A DNA stretch of 64,000 nt from Metopolophium dirhodum (Eukaryota > Arthropoda > Insecta > Hemiptera > Aphididae), in the NCBI RefSeq assembly GCF_019925205.1, contig NC_083565.1, forward strand, positions 37,290,241 to 37,354,240. Reading direction: 5' to 3'. Shown piece after piece: positions 34,372 to 46,591 of the stretch; position 1 is the first letter of the stretch, and each line of letters opens with the position of its first letter. Under the pieces are notes generated by a model, which saw only the letters and a program-made list of their open reading frames with translations, did no database searches and was not told where the DNA came from. A program made the position numbers and the translations under genes.

Positions 34372-35716
34372 TTTTTTTATTACAATATACATATTACATA
34401 CAATAAACCTATTAAACAACAAAATTATCTTATTACCTATGTCTTATGGCCATCTTTTATTCTTTTTAAATTAATTTAAATTCTTATTCTTTTTAGTTTT
34501 TTTAAAAAATAGGCTTCATTCAATCTATTTAAGTCAATATTAATATAAAAACATGTTAAACATTGCATTACAACAATAATATTAGGTATAACACACAATT
34601 TTATAATGTTTTTATATCAAAATAATTAAAGAAAAATATAAGACAAAAAAATGACCTATTAGGATTTTGTAAAAAATGTTTTAATGATCTTTGAATTTTT
34701 AAGTTTTATGTTTAGTTTTTATATAGTAGGTACCTATGTTTTGATTATTATTATTATTTTGTATAACTATACTCAATTAAAACTAACTAAATATTAATTT
34801 ATTGTATTCTTATGTATAGTTTATTACTCAAAACTATGAACAAGAATTAAAAATTATGTTGACTTTCTACATTTTCATGAAAATAATCATTTAATCATGT
34901 CTTGCTCCATCATGTCATTAATTAAATCCCTCTTGAAACCGTGGTTTCCAATACTGCCCTGTAACATTTTTAACTTTAAACAGATTAGAAACTAAGAAAC
35001 ACATATTTTATAGGTTCACAATAGAGAATCTATGAGTAGGTAGTGGTAGTGAACATAATAATAATCAAACTGCAGGTTTTTTTTAATTGTTTTTACTGAC
35101 TACACAAACTTATTTCCACTCTTGGATTATAGTACTCTGGAATTTGCAGTCTACGCAGACCAAACCCTATACAGACCGTTATCCATTAAACTGTGTCAAC
35201 AATACTAGGTTCTGTCTACTGTATAACTTAACTATCAACATTTTTTACTTTCAAAAAAATGCATATACTCAGTAGGTAACGATATGTAAAAACACATAAA
35301 TCCGTACTCTCTACCCATGATATACCAAATAAATCATTTTATATTAATGCACTATTTTTATTGTAAATAATAGTTTTAAAATTTTGTTTGTAAATATATA
35401 AGTAATAATACTTACTAAGTAATATTTACTTGTAATAGGTAATTTGTAATAACAATTGTTTATACAAATAAAAACAATCAATTGACTATGTAACTTTTTT
35501 AATTTTTGTGTTAAACTTTTACATCAAATAATAGTATAATAATGAATTATACAAACAATTTTTAATTTTAATAGACACATTTTTTTTTAATATATAATAA
35601 ATATCATCCTGAAATTCTTATTTTGCACTGCATAATTACTTTTTCACAGCACAATCACTTTTTTCACTGCACAAAATGTGTCTCACTGCACACTAAAAAA
35701 TAATCAGAGTAATAAA

Positions 35717-36382
35717 ATGTTGCAATGTACTCGTTATGATTGTAATTATTTTACTAAAAGTAAACCGCTCCCACATTTTTAGAAACCTTGGAAAAAATAC
35801 TTTAGTAAAAGTAAATTCTTGTAGTGACCAACACTTGGGACCTATATCTAGCACTGAAACTATGATGTTGGAAGATGATAATATACACATGAGATCTAAA
35901 TAAAGAAGAAAAATTACTACTTACATTGCTAACATTGATATTTATAGTTGAAAAACTTCTTGTTCCAATTAACAAGTCCAATCAGTTGTTGGAAGAAAAC
36001 GTCACAAGTACATTTAATGACAAGAGATAGGTAAAATAAGACAATCATCGAACCTAAAGTAAAAACGATTATAACACCGATAGAATAACGCTGTTCAAAA
36101 AGAAAAATAGGTTCAGATTTTAAAAGGAAACAAGAGTGCATACGTCTAACCTATGTCAGGAAAATGATAATACTTATTCAAGTTTTTGGGATAATACGTT
36201 CTCCGTCAATATCTATTGAACTATTAATTTATTTAGATGGTTTATTAAAATATAAGTACCTTAGTATTAGATTGGAAGGTCTTGAAGTACCGCTTGATCC
36301 AAAACATCATTATTTGGAACACTATCCACAACTTATAAGAGTTTTTTGGGCTTCTTATAGGCGTCAACACGATGTCGTTTGA
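35717..36382 (+). pseudogene. decayed zinc-finger/PKHH-type gene, copy 2, with internal deletion
   Basis: Counterpart of 28893-29930. The part equal to 29324-29702 is replaced by AACCTATGTC (36148-36157), so the IREFYDFYVNHL stretch is lost. The PKHHYLEHYP block (36164-36382) remains. Confidence 0.6.
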
Positions 36383-37652
36383 ACATAAATATGTGTTCGG
36401 CAAAAACTATTTTAGGACATAAAAACATTTTACAAATTTTAGCAAGTCCATTAGTAAAGAGCATCAATAGGAACTACCACAGTGCATTGGCAAAAAATAA
36501 AAATTTACTACAATCCAATTATACAGCATTTTAATACTCTCAATAAATTTATTTGACAATAATTGAATAATATCATGAAATGCATTTTGTTTATATTTTC
36601 TGCTAATGGTGTTATTATTACCATTACTAAGAAATTTAAAATTATAAAATACAACGCATTATTATTGGTTCCAAGAGAAATTTGGATATTTGCAAATTTG
36701 AACCTTTTTGCATAAAAGTAAAAAATATAAACAATAGGGCTTTGATGTGACGGCAATCCTGTGAAGAATTTCAAATCAATATATTAAGCCTTGATGATAA
36801 CTAGAGGTCGGAACTTGATGCGTTTGCATCTTTTTTTCTAATGCTTACTTACGAGGCTCATATTTACAGAAATTTGATTCGTGGAATATAGAATTTAATG
36901 GTACAATTTTGACTTCACATTTTTCGCATTTATTGCTTTACAGTAATTTTTTAGTATTTTTGGTGCATTTTATTAATTTTGTACTTTTTTTACATTTTTC
37001 TTGTTGAAAATCACACTATATTGTAACACATTCAGTTTCCAATAGCTTGTCCATTATCGACGTTCATTATCTTTTTTGTTTGTTGTCGCAATCTAATATT
37101 TTTTAATAAACTGTAGATCAATGTTATTTTAAGCCGGGTCAATTAGAAATAATTTCTCAAAAGTCGATCGAATTATTTCAAACTTCAAAAAAATATTTTT
37201 GAAAGTTCTTTCGAGAGTAAACATTTTTAAAGAGCTAGAACCTATAATAAATACGATTTATGTATGACCCATGAATTGAATAAAATGTAATTATTGTAAA
37301 ACTTAAATTTTTAAAAATGTTAAGTCATTATAAACTTATTTCTGATATTTGTGTGGACGTTTTTTGATGTTTATAAGTAATTTTAACATTTTTTAAAAAT
37401 TGTTTGGTCACCAAGTGATAACTATATTATCATTCCACTTTCAGATCTAAAAGATTACACGGCCTACTCAATATTATGATCACATAACGATCATTCCGCA
37501 ATAGTATTAAAATATGAAATCAATTTATAAAATAGTTATGCCCTTGTTATGGAATATTTATGAATTTTATTTTAATCAATTTATTTATTTTTATACTTAC
37601 AATGTGAATTTTACATAACAATATTACAAAATTGTAAATTTATTTTACACAG

Positions 37653-40548
37653 GATTTTCTTCAACGGATGGTCAGTTTTAATAGTAATTATAAATGCTGT
37701 GATGGAGATAATCCACCTCCAGCATCAATATCTGAAATGCAACTAGTTCTAAATAAGTTTAGACCATATTTATCATTACCAGCTGAAGATGAACCAAATC
37801 TAATGAAACGTCTAAACGATTTAGGTGTGAAAGGTGTTAATGACTTAAAATTCATAAATTTTGAAACTGATCTACAAGGTATAATGAAAGTACCCCAGTG
37901 TCTTCAATTAAGATTAGAACTGTCAAAAGGTATAGGTAAGAGTTAATATTCTTAGTAAAAATATTCATCATTTATCTAATAAGTTATTCAAAATTTGCAG
38001 ATGTTACAATGCATGAAAATATTAACAAAAGTTCTGAAATCTACAATTTATCTTCTTTGGCTGTAGAACACAAAAGGCCCGTTTTGACACAACCAACTAA
38101 AGTATTCAACTGCACAATACCACAGTTTAAAGAATCTGTAAGTAAATCATTAGAAACCGACATTGTTTCTTATGAAGAGAGATTGTATTTAACAAAAAGA
38201 GTGTCTGTTCCCACGCTTTATGTCAAAAAGTAAATATATCTATTTTTGAATTAGTTTTAAATTATTTTATTTTATTAAAATTTTGAAATTTTGTAATCTC
38301 AGAACTCAAGAATGCAGAATGGTAAGAATGTCAGAAACTAATCAAAAATATGGAACTCACCCAGAACGACATGCGCCTCATAATTCTCCAGCGGGAGAAA
38401 CTATAGCTAGTCAAGATCACAAAAAAACCTGGTTAAACGACATACATCTGGTACAAAATAAGAAAAAAAAAATAAACTGGGATGTAGTTGCCAGGTAAAA
38501 TAATATAATATTATTACATACCTGTAACAGGAAGACCTGACATGTAATAAATTTTATTCTAATCAATATTTTATATTTTTTATTTTTATTTTCCAAGCAT
38601 TTTAAAAACATTTGGTATTCATTTTTTTAAAAATATTTTTCAGAATTCTTAAAAAGATACTAGTTAAAGTCTATGTATTTTTTTAAAAAATTTAAAATTT
38701 TCAAAATAATGAGAACTCAAAACTTTTTTAAAAAATCATGAATTATAAGCCCCTTGACTAGATAAATATTTTTACAATCATAATTTTTCTAAAAACCTGA
38801 TTTACAAATTGGCTATTTTATATTTTATAAAAATGTTTATTCTATGTGTGTAACGATGAATTAATAAATTATATATAAAAAAAATTAAAAAATATTGATT
38901 AGAACAAAAGTTATTTGACATTTCATTTGTCAGGTCTTCCTGTTACTCGCTTTAATATTCTAGGTCATTCGAAATCTTTTTGTGATAAAAGTAGGCTCTT
39001 CGCAAAAAGGAAAAAGATTTTCATTAAGATTTACAATATTAATTTACTATGCATACAAATCAAATGTTCCCACAGGTATATGGATATGACGTATGCTTAT
39101 CAAAGGTATACAATAATAAGTAATCCAGGATCGATTGGTAAAATATTATTGGATTGGCCGTTCATTGGCAAGGTACTTTTTGTATATAGAGGAGAGTCAC
39201 CAACTAAGGCCAGTATTCTTGCTATAGCCACTCATTTTTTTCAATAACCATGAATAGATGAAATGAAATACATATTAATCAAAAAAATATATCTTAAGAT
39301 TGCCATAGTTGGCGACTATACCTACCTTACATTTAATAATTATTCTTAATCATTACACATAATTTTAAATATAATGTAACATAAATATTTACAGGGACTT
39401 TACCTGAAGAACCATTTTTATTACCTCACTAATACAGACGAATTAGCACTCGATAGTTTTAATAAGACAATTCCTACAATGCTCAAGTTTGTTCAGGCAG
39501 AAGCTGAAAAGGTACAGAAAAATAATGATCTGCAAATCAAATTGATGGCCATTATCAAAAACAATAGTAATAAAAATGCTTATGATGAGTTTTTGACTGT
39601 ATTATTGTGCTTCATGGCTATTATGGAAGAGAATGCTGAGCATATGTTTATCGTAATCAATGTAAATATCAATATTCGCTTTTAGCTTATCGTTTGATTT
39701 TTCCATCAACTCATTGAAATATTTTTTATATTTAATTATAGGATACCGAGACTTTTGGTGATTCAGTATCAAGTAAAAATATTCTCACAGAAATTATCGT
39801 GTACTGTTTGGGTAAGATTAAGGTTTTATAAAATAAACTAAATTTCTGTTCTCAAGTAAAATTGTCCCACGTTTCACTAGATATTATTAAATGATAATAA
39901 TAAACTAATAATTCATAGATAAACAAGTCATACTATTAAAACTGAAAATTGGATTATATTGAATAAATCTCTAAAATCATCCCAAAATATAGCCCATTTT
40001 GAATTTTATAAAAAAGACTGATCCTTATTGACAATTTTAAGTATCGACATTTAGATATTTCAAAGTTTCTTTTTGTAATTGCTGTTGCTAAAATTCTATG
40101 TCTTATAAATAATTTAACAAATGTACAGGTGATATATGGTCGAATCCAAAATGTTATGTATTTGTGAACAAACAGTGTTTGTGGAGTGAACCACTGGAAA
40201 TACAAGAAGCAATTCAAATCATGTTTATGTCTTATTATGTGTTCAATTTTAAATACCCAAAAGAATTGGCTGGTATTTTGCAGTTTTTCCAAAGGTAACT
40301 TTTATATTTTATGACAATTACGATACATCTAAAATTATTTAATTATTTTTAATATATTTTACAGTTATATGTTTAATATAAAAGATGAAAACAATAAGAT
40401 AGAAAAATGTGTACCAACATTATTAACACTAATGAATAACTATAATAGTTATGTAAAAAAAAGTGGGGGACGGAGTGACCAAGCAGACTATGGTGTAGGT
40501 TGTGATGAGGACCATCGAGAGATCGAATTCCGGCCAGGAGCGACATAG
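37653..40548 (+). CDS. SAM-domain protein gene, eight exons
   Basis: Exons: A 37653-37935, B 38001-38229, C 38303-38494, D 39076-39172, E 39395-39661, F 39742-39811, G 40129-40294, H 40365-40548. All borders are GT/AG, phases match at every junction, and no stop interrupts about 495 codons. Exon A (from ATG 37668, or earlier if an upstream exon exists) holds a SAM-like region. Exon B ends KRVSVPTLYVKK. C-D give WLNDIHLVQ...INWDVVARYMDMTYAYQR...LLDWPFIG. F-G give ILTEIIVYCLGDIW...FVNKQCLW...KYPKELAGILQFFQR. This order recalls the C-terminal half of the large zinc-finger/PKHH/SAM family known from fish and insects, whose function I do not know. Exons A and B are duplicated at 31198-31774. A MITE sits in intron C, and exon H ends inside a SINE-like insertion that supplies about 28 residues and the stop. 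Confidence 0.7.
38524..38946. mobile_element. 423 bp MITE with 19 bp TIRs in an intron of the SAM gene
   Basis: The ends GTAACAGGAAGACCTGACA and TGTCAGGTCTTCCTGTTAC are perfect inverted repeats. The similarity continues to TCTAATCAATATTTT / AATATTGATTAGA. It lies between exons C and D without touching splice sites. A partial relative is at 20095. An open frame starting at 38915 is MITE end plus intron and exon D, not a gene. Confidence 0.75.
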
Positions 40549-40600
40549 CTCTCTGGGCAGGCAATTGTGTCTAGACAGAGACCGCCATCCCCCAAAAAAA
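40464..40600 (+). mobile_element. tRNA-derived SINE-like insertion forming the end of the SAM gene
   Basis: GTGACCAAGCAGAC (near 40475) resembles a pol III A box, and AGATCGAATTCC (40520-40531) a B box. The spacing of about 40 bases is tRNA-like and leads into a GC-rich body unlike the AT-rich surroundings. The frame of exon H runs into it (SGGRSDQADYGVGC...) and stops at TAG 40546-40548. The start GGGGGACGG and the end CCGCCATCCCCC are also inverted, so a small fold-back element is an alternative. Confidence 0.45.
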
Positions 40601-41312
40601 CCTACGGGCTCTACTATACCTACTAGTCTTAGTAGTTTTTTTTAATAAATATGTTTTATTTGTTACTTTTGTTTTTTTCATATATTATGTTATTATTTTT
40701 TATGACAATTGTTTTGCAGTACTTATTATAATACCAAAAATAATAATATGAATATATTTTTTTGTTTCAAAAAAAAATTGTAAATAGATATTTTAGTGTT
40801 TTTTACTTGAGTATTTGTAAGTATAAATTAAGAGGTAACCCTTGTAACATATATTGATCTACCTATCTATTGCAAGTAAAATTTTTTTAAAGAATTTCAA
40901 TTTCATTTTCTATATGAATAAACTTTTTTAGTTTAGTAAATGTTAACATAATAAACTAACACATTTAAATTTCTTGCAAAACTCAGTGAAATGTACACGA
41001 ACTAGATAGGTAAATTTTACAGTTAATATAGATAGTAGGTAGGTACATTTACAAGTTGAAAGTTAGTGAATGCTAATAATTCTTAAATTTAAACTATGAC
41101 TTGATTTACAAAAAATACTTTTAAAATATTCTGAATAGGTACTTAAAAACTATTCCAAATACTACCCAAAACTGCAAGTACCTATACATGATGTGTAAAT
41201 TTCCACATACAATTTTTTAAAGTTCATATGATTATCGACTGTAATTGTTCGAGAATATGGAGGTTGTTCGTTGAAGGACCAGTCGACTTTGGTCGACAAT
41301 GAAAATTTTGGA
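40601..41312. other. gene-free AT-rich DNA
   Basis: I see nothing beyond AT-rich sequence downstream of the SAM gene. No clear poly(A) signal was identified. Confidence 0.35.
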
Positions 41313-41416
41313 GTGCCCCTAGATTTTTGGTATATAGGCAACTTAATGTGCCCTTGGTGTCTACTATATAGGCAACCTAATGTGCCCCTATAGTTTTGGT
41401 ACATGGGCAATTTAAT
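41313..41416. repeat. 35 bp minisatellite, three units
   Basis: Units begin GTGCCC at 41313, 41348 and 41382, each running through a TATATAGGCAAC(T/C)TAAT-like segment. They make the repeated HIKLPxYQ peptide in the minus-strand open frame 41560-41162, which I do not accept as a gene. Confidence 0.7.
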
Positions 41417-42830
41417 ATGCTCATGACGAACCCGCGCGGCGGCGGCGGCGGTGGCAGACAATACACGAGGAAAGCATGGAGGAAGTGGTACAACGGAGTA
41501 AGGGATGGTACAGTTTAAGTATGGGGCCGGGGTCCCTGTGGTCTGATCGGTCTGGTGCAATGACCACAGGGCGCAATTACAATTCAGGCTAAAACTTAAA
41601 AATACGTATAACTACGCAGGTGAAGATCCGGTCCGGTGAGCACCGCAGTCCGACGACCTGGAGCGGCCACTCACACAACGCACCGGGTTGCTGGCGGACT
41701 TACGCGCTTGACCTTGGCACCAGTCCCGAACTCGGGTAAGGAGATGGACTCCCCACGAAGGCTGGCAGGAATGACGTGATAATATACAATAGGTACTCAC
41801 TTGGTCGACTGCGGTTGCCTAAATGACAAGCACGAAATGTGGCAGGACGGAGTTGGAAGTTGACGCAATGTCAACGACGGGCGATGATCCAATAACAGAA
41901 AACTGCATATGATTTGAAGTTACCGCAATGGCGTGTACAGAGATTTTATTGATTTTACAACGATACAAAAGAAAATAGAACGTCTCGTGTATATAACACA
42001 CCAAAAACACTTCGTTATAACTCCGTGTAAAAAAAAAGCTAAGTTAAAAAAAAAAATTTAGTAATGATTAAATTTTTAAAAGACGTGATATAATATGAAA
42101 ATTAAGTAAAATGCCATTTTATAATATTACAAATACCTATGATTACAAATAAGATCAATTGTCATGTTGAATACTTAGTCAACATATTATGTTTATCTAT
42201 TTGACAGGACTGAGGACGTAGAAGTATACTTAAATAAATACAATTAAGTAACCACTATAGTATTTACAGTAATTATTAATAATGTATCAACAATAGCGAA
42301 CAAGTATAGGTACAACAATATGATCCGAATGATACGGCAATAACAATAATGGAATTGATATCATTAACAACGATATCAATTGTACATAATAATTAATTTA
42401 AATGATGATAATAGGAAGATAGATGAGTCTCTATAATACCGATTACCACACGGGCACGTGGAGCTTGCGAGGGTTCAGTCGTGAATCTTTGATCGCGGCG
42501 ACGCGGACGATAATATGATAACGATGTGTCGTAACAGTAATTGAACACACAATTATAATAGGTATACCAATATTAATAATATTAGATACTTATCACTAAC
42601 AATAATTCACTAGCATTAATAAAAACATACAAATATTCTATTGTTACATAAGGGCACAAGGCTTATAGTTGCCAAAACTAAAATATTGTTATATAAGTAC
42701 CTATACTAAAATTATATAAATAAACGTAAGTAAAAAAAATATATATAATAAATACCTAATACTACAGTATACTAGTAAGAAGTAGTATGATTAAATTAGT
42801 AGGTATTTAAGTATAATAATTGCACAGTCA
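41417..42830. other. GC-richer unassigned block, then AT-rich DNA
   Basis: 41430-41900 includes a (GCG)n run (41437-41450) and is much more GC-rich than its surroundings. It may be a decayed LTR or promoter-type sequence, but I recognise no domain. A second GC-richer patch lies at 42450-42530. The remainder is AT-rich. Confidence 0.3.
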
Positions 42831-45598
42831 GTGGTGCAAATGGGTTGAGACAAAACTTCTAATAAAAAAAAGGGGGGCGGACGGACAGATGATTTTTTGA
42901 ATCTTTGATCTCCATACTAGCAGGGTACACAAACTCCAGGCTTGAAACGTGACAGTGAGTCTGGCGCTGGGGACTGGGGTCACACAGACCCGTTGCTCGT
43001 TTGAGCTGAAATACGGTCACACAGTTCTAGTGTACGGCCAAGGTGGACAGCTGTCTGTTCCAAATTGTTTGATGTACACCTGTTTAAGTTCAATATTGTA
43101 TTATTGTGTCATTATAATTATAAGAATTATCAGCCGATAAAATGAAAATGGTTCATTACATTTTTACACCTCGTTCAAATTATTTTGTTTTTTAAACTTA
43201 ACAGTTATAAGTAATGTTGTCACACAAGTAACTACGAATTTTTTTTTTCATAATACTTAAACAACAAAATAATTTATAATATTTTATAAGAAATTGTAAA
43301 ATTTTATAATATTTTCAATATAATTACATATTAAAACACATCATATTTTGTTTAAAAGAATAAAGAAAATCTATATTTTTTTGGTATCCACATTAGAACT
43401 GTTAGGCAAAATGAATGATGTGGTTAGGGAGTTTAGGTTAGACTATAATTAGCTATGAGATACTAATAAAATATAAACATTTACCTATGCCTAAACAAAA
43501 TTTGACTCCTATGACCGCTCCAGCTGAAAGGCGGTTCATCGATTGATTTTAGGTGGCACACGTTGATACCTCACCGGCTATCTCGGGTTTGGACTATCTT
43601 CAGCCTCACTTATATCCGTAGAAAAAATATTTAAATTTAAAACGCGATGCCAATGCGTCGTCTGACTATCAGAACGATGACGAAACACGGTTTTCTTTAC
43701 GATGATTCAGTTTTTAAATGAGTTATGAAAATTTTTAAACAACGCTACTCATATTATAATGTACCCAAAACTTCTTAAAAAATTGAATTATCGTAAAAAA
43801 CCCACATACAAACACGGATAATGTTCTTACCGTCAAGTTTTACAAGATTATGTCGATTAACTCCAATTTTTAAATTAACGGAGCTGAACGTGATCTGCTG
43901 ATCGTAAACGTGCAATGTCATGCCCCCCCCCCCATTTTGGTGGTGGTAAAATTATTTCAACATGGTTGGGCGGTATAAGGGGGGTGGTGTAATGAGTTAG
44001 GAATTTATAATCACCAAAATTGCCAAATAAAAAAAATTTTAAATTTAAACCAAATATCTACTTACTTATCTAAAAAGAAATGATGCATCAGCGCGTTTAT
44101 GTAGTCAGTCTATTTTACTTATAATATATAATATTTACTTTTAAAGTTCGACAATAATCAAAAACACGTTTATGAAATATGACCAACTTTAATTAAAAAT
44201 TTGGTTAAATTTCAAATATACCTATCTCATGAAGTCCGTAAATAGCACTAAAATCTAAAAAATCTCAAAATATGCAAAATAAAATGTTTTTTTCAGTTTT
44301 CTGAATTATGAAACAAATGTTAAGGTTACTCTGCTATCTCTGAGCATTTCATAAGAAATATGCAAATACTATAAAATCCCTACTATGGCAATAATACATT
44401 TATAAATGAATTGTATTGCCAGTATGTACCAAAGACACAAATAAGTGGAGTTATGGGACAGTTGAGGGGGGAGGGACATAACCACTAGATAACCTCCCTC
44501 CTGGGCACACCACTGACTTTTAAGCATATCAAAATATTATCAAGTTCTTTTCTATACCACTTAAAATGATATTCAGAAAACAGAACACAAGTGTTGTAAT
44601 AATAGTACTAGCTCACCGATATCACTCACACTAATATCGATTTACATACTCACACACATGCACGTTACGTGCGAGGCCAATACAACATGTGAATTGAATT
44701 GCCTAAATTTTACTCCTTAATAAATGACCGCTATCGACAACCTTAAAGTATATAATATAATAATTAAGTCTGAAGTCATAACTAACTATATTAAAAATGT
44801 TATAATTTCGAATATCTAAGTAAATTACATTCCACGTGGGAGAGATTCGTGAGTTATTAATTTTTACTAAACACTGGATTTAACTGCGTTAAAAATATGT
44901 CAAAATTGCATTATAAATATTATGTTAAAATTGCATTGAAGATTACATTAAAGTTACATAGTAAAATAATAAAATATATAATATTTAATTACTTACTTAA
45001 ATAACACGACAAATTACAGAATTATAAAATAGTATAAAACAAAAATTATTATGAAAAGGAATTTATAATAAAATATATTTTTTATATAATGAAAAAGTAC
45101 TTCAGCGTCTATACACTATTGCTATCGGTGCATATTATTTAAGATAATTTTAAAATATTGGCGTTATAAATAAATTAGCATTTTGATTTCCTGCCATAAC
45201 CTCAGAGTATATAAGTTTTAATAGTTGTATATTATCCTTAATTTATTTCTAAGATTTATTGATTTAAATTTAACTCCACATCGGTAGTATAGATTTTATA
45301 ATATTTTAAGATGAATGTAAACAACATTATTAATTGTATTTATGTGTCGATAATATTAATATGTTGATGGGAATTCGCGACCAATTTTTTTTATAGTCTT
45401 AATTTACGATTTTTAACCTGCACGGGTCGCGAAAATGACGAGCGACTATGCGGTTATTAGAAACCACGGCATAGTCTACATGGGGTCCTGGTATCCAACC
45501 CACAAGAGAATATTACAGTTCCGGGCATGCAAACCGGTTTCGACCAGTGGCGAACATTTATACTTTGCGGACCAGGTATACGTGTCGATAAGTGAATA
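42831..45598. other. gene-free DNA with homopolymers and a hAT-like terminus
   Basis: A C-run lies at 43923-43933. 44460-44515 ends CCTCCTGGGCACACCACTG, which on the other strand starts CAGTGGTGTGCCCAGGAGG, a hAT-style end. CAGTGGTGC also occurs at 42829, but no target duplication links the two. GC-richer stretches at 43515-43690 and 45420-45660 show no recognisable gene. Confidence 0.35.
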
Positions 45599-46225
45599 AT
45601 CAAAAATATAGATTCTAGTTAGCCAATGAGACTCGCTGAATGTGGGGACCGATTTTGGAAGCATAGTAGTTTGAATTTTAAAAGTCGCGCCTGTCGGTTA
45701 AAACTCCAAAGTTTGATAAGTATTTGTGATAAGGATAAGTGATTTGGATTAGAAGTGAGGCCTGCGCTTTGGTGGGTACGTTAAAAAGTTTGAGCGTCTA
45801 GTAATCCGTCACTATCGTTGCAAAGTGTCTAGCTATCATTCATGACCGGCGTAAGGTGATAACCGACTGAGAAAACCACAAACGGTGTCTGACTGTGTCG
45901 GATCGCAGACAATATGCGAGTCTATATTACCATGTACCTCATTAGTTGCATAATATGTAAGTGCAGAATCGAAAATATAGTTTCTAGTGGCCTTATGAGA
46001 CTCGTTGAGTGTGAGTACAAATTTTGGAGGTATAATTATTAGTTTGAATTTTAAAAGTCACACATGTTGTAAGTACTAAGTTCAATGTTTGATGATTGTC
46101 CTAATGGATAGGGTTTGTGATAACGTTTAGTGATATGATCTTAGGATTGATATAAGGTTTGATGTTTTGGCGGGAATGTTTATAAATTTGAGTGTCTAGC
46201 TATCAGTCATCAACGGTGTAAGTAC
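45599..46225 (+). repeat. diverged tandem repeat, period about 370 bp
   Basis: AAAAATATAGATTCTAGTTA (45602) and GAAAATATAGTTTCTAGTGG (45971) start two copies. Both continue with ATGAGACTCG(C/T)TGA, GTTTGAATTTTAAAAGTC, TTTGATAA/TTTGATGA and GAGCGTCTAG/GAGTGTCTAG followed by TAGCTATCA. The second copy is incomplete at its end. It is too diverged to be recent. Confidence 0.6.
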
Positions 46226-46591
46226 GCATACTATTTGACATCTCTTGTTTTGTGGTTTTTGGGTGTGTCCAAAAGTTTGAAGTTAAAAAAGCCATATACC
46301 TAATCGACTGTCCAATATATATATAAATGTGTGTTTTTTGTATGATAAATAATAATAACATATTGATATAAACACAATTAATAATTATTAATAGGGATGT
46401 CGATATCAAAATCTATTCGTATATGGTACATTGGTACATTGCCATTTTTATTGTTTTGTTAAAAAATGTTTAGTATACATACATATATACCTAACCTATC
46501 TATTACATCGTTATTGTTTTAATTAATAAGTATTAATTATATATACATTATTTAATTATATATAATTGTTTATACATCTAATAAAATAGTT
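46226..46591. other. gene-free AT-rich DNA
   Basis: Nothing is supported here. The retrotransposon below is 5' truncated at about 46592. Confidence 0.35.

Larger units (their letters stand above)
31798..38258 (+). repeat. tandem duplication, copy 2 (6,461 bp)
   Basis: Direct repeat of 24885-31797. It is shorter because it lacks about 87 bp of the CGATTATAATTTATG array (between two direct copies of that word). It also has 10 bp (36148-36157) where copy 1 has 379 bp (29324-29702). Other differences are single-base changes in T-runs, one substitution near the start (GAGAAGCG for GAGTAGCG) and nine substitutions clustered in the SAM-gene exons. Confidence 0.9.

Noticed and set aside
38915..39247. 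110-codon frame as an independent gene
   Set aside because: It is a run-through of a MITE end, intron and SAM-gene exon D. Exon D is part of the spliced gene.
40464..40600. Functional tRNA gene
   Set aside because: A- and B-box-like words are present, but I could not form an acceptor stem or an anticodon arm. A SINE or fold-back element fits better.
41162..41560. 132-codon minus-strand frame with repeated HIKLPxYQ peptide
   Set aside because: The peptide repeat is the translation of a 35 bp minisatellite, and the alanine run is a GCC microsatellite. No exon borders are present.
42829..44515. One 1.7 kb hAT element bounded by CAGTGGTG ends
   Set aside because: Only 8-9 bases match and the flanking 8 bp differ (TGCACAGT against ACTTTTAA), so the two termini are probably unrelated fragments.
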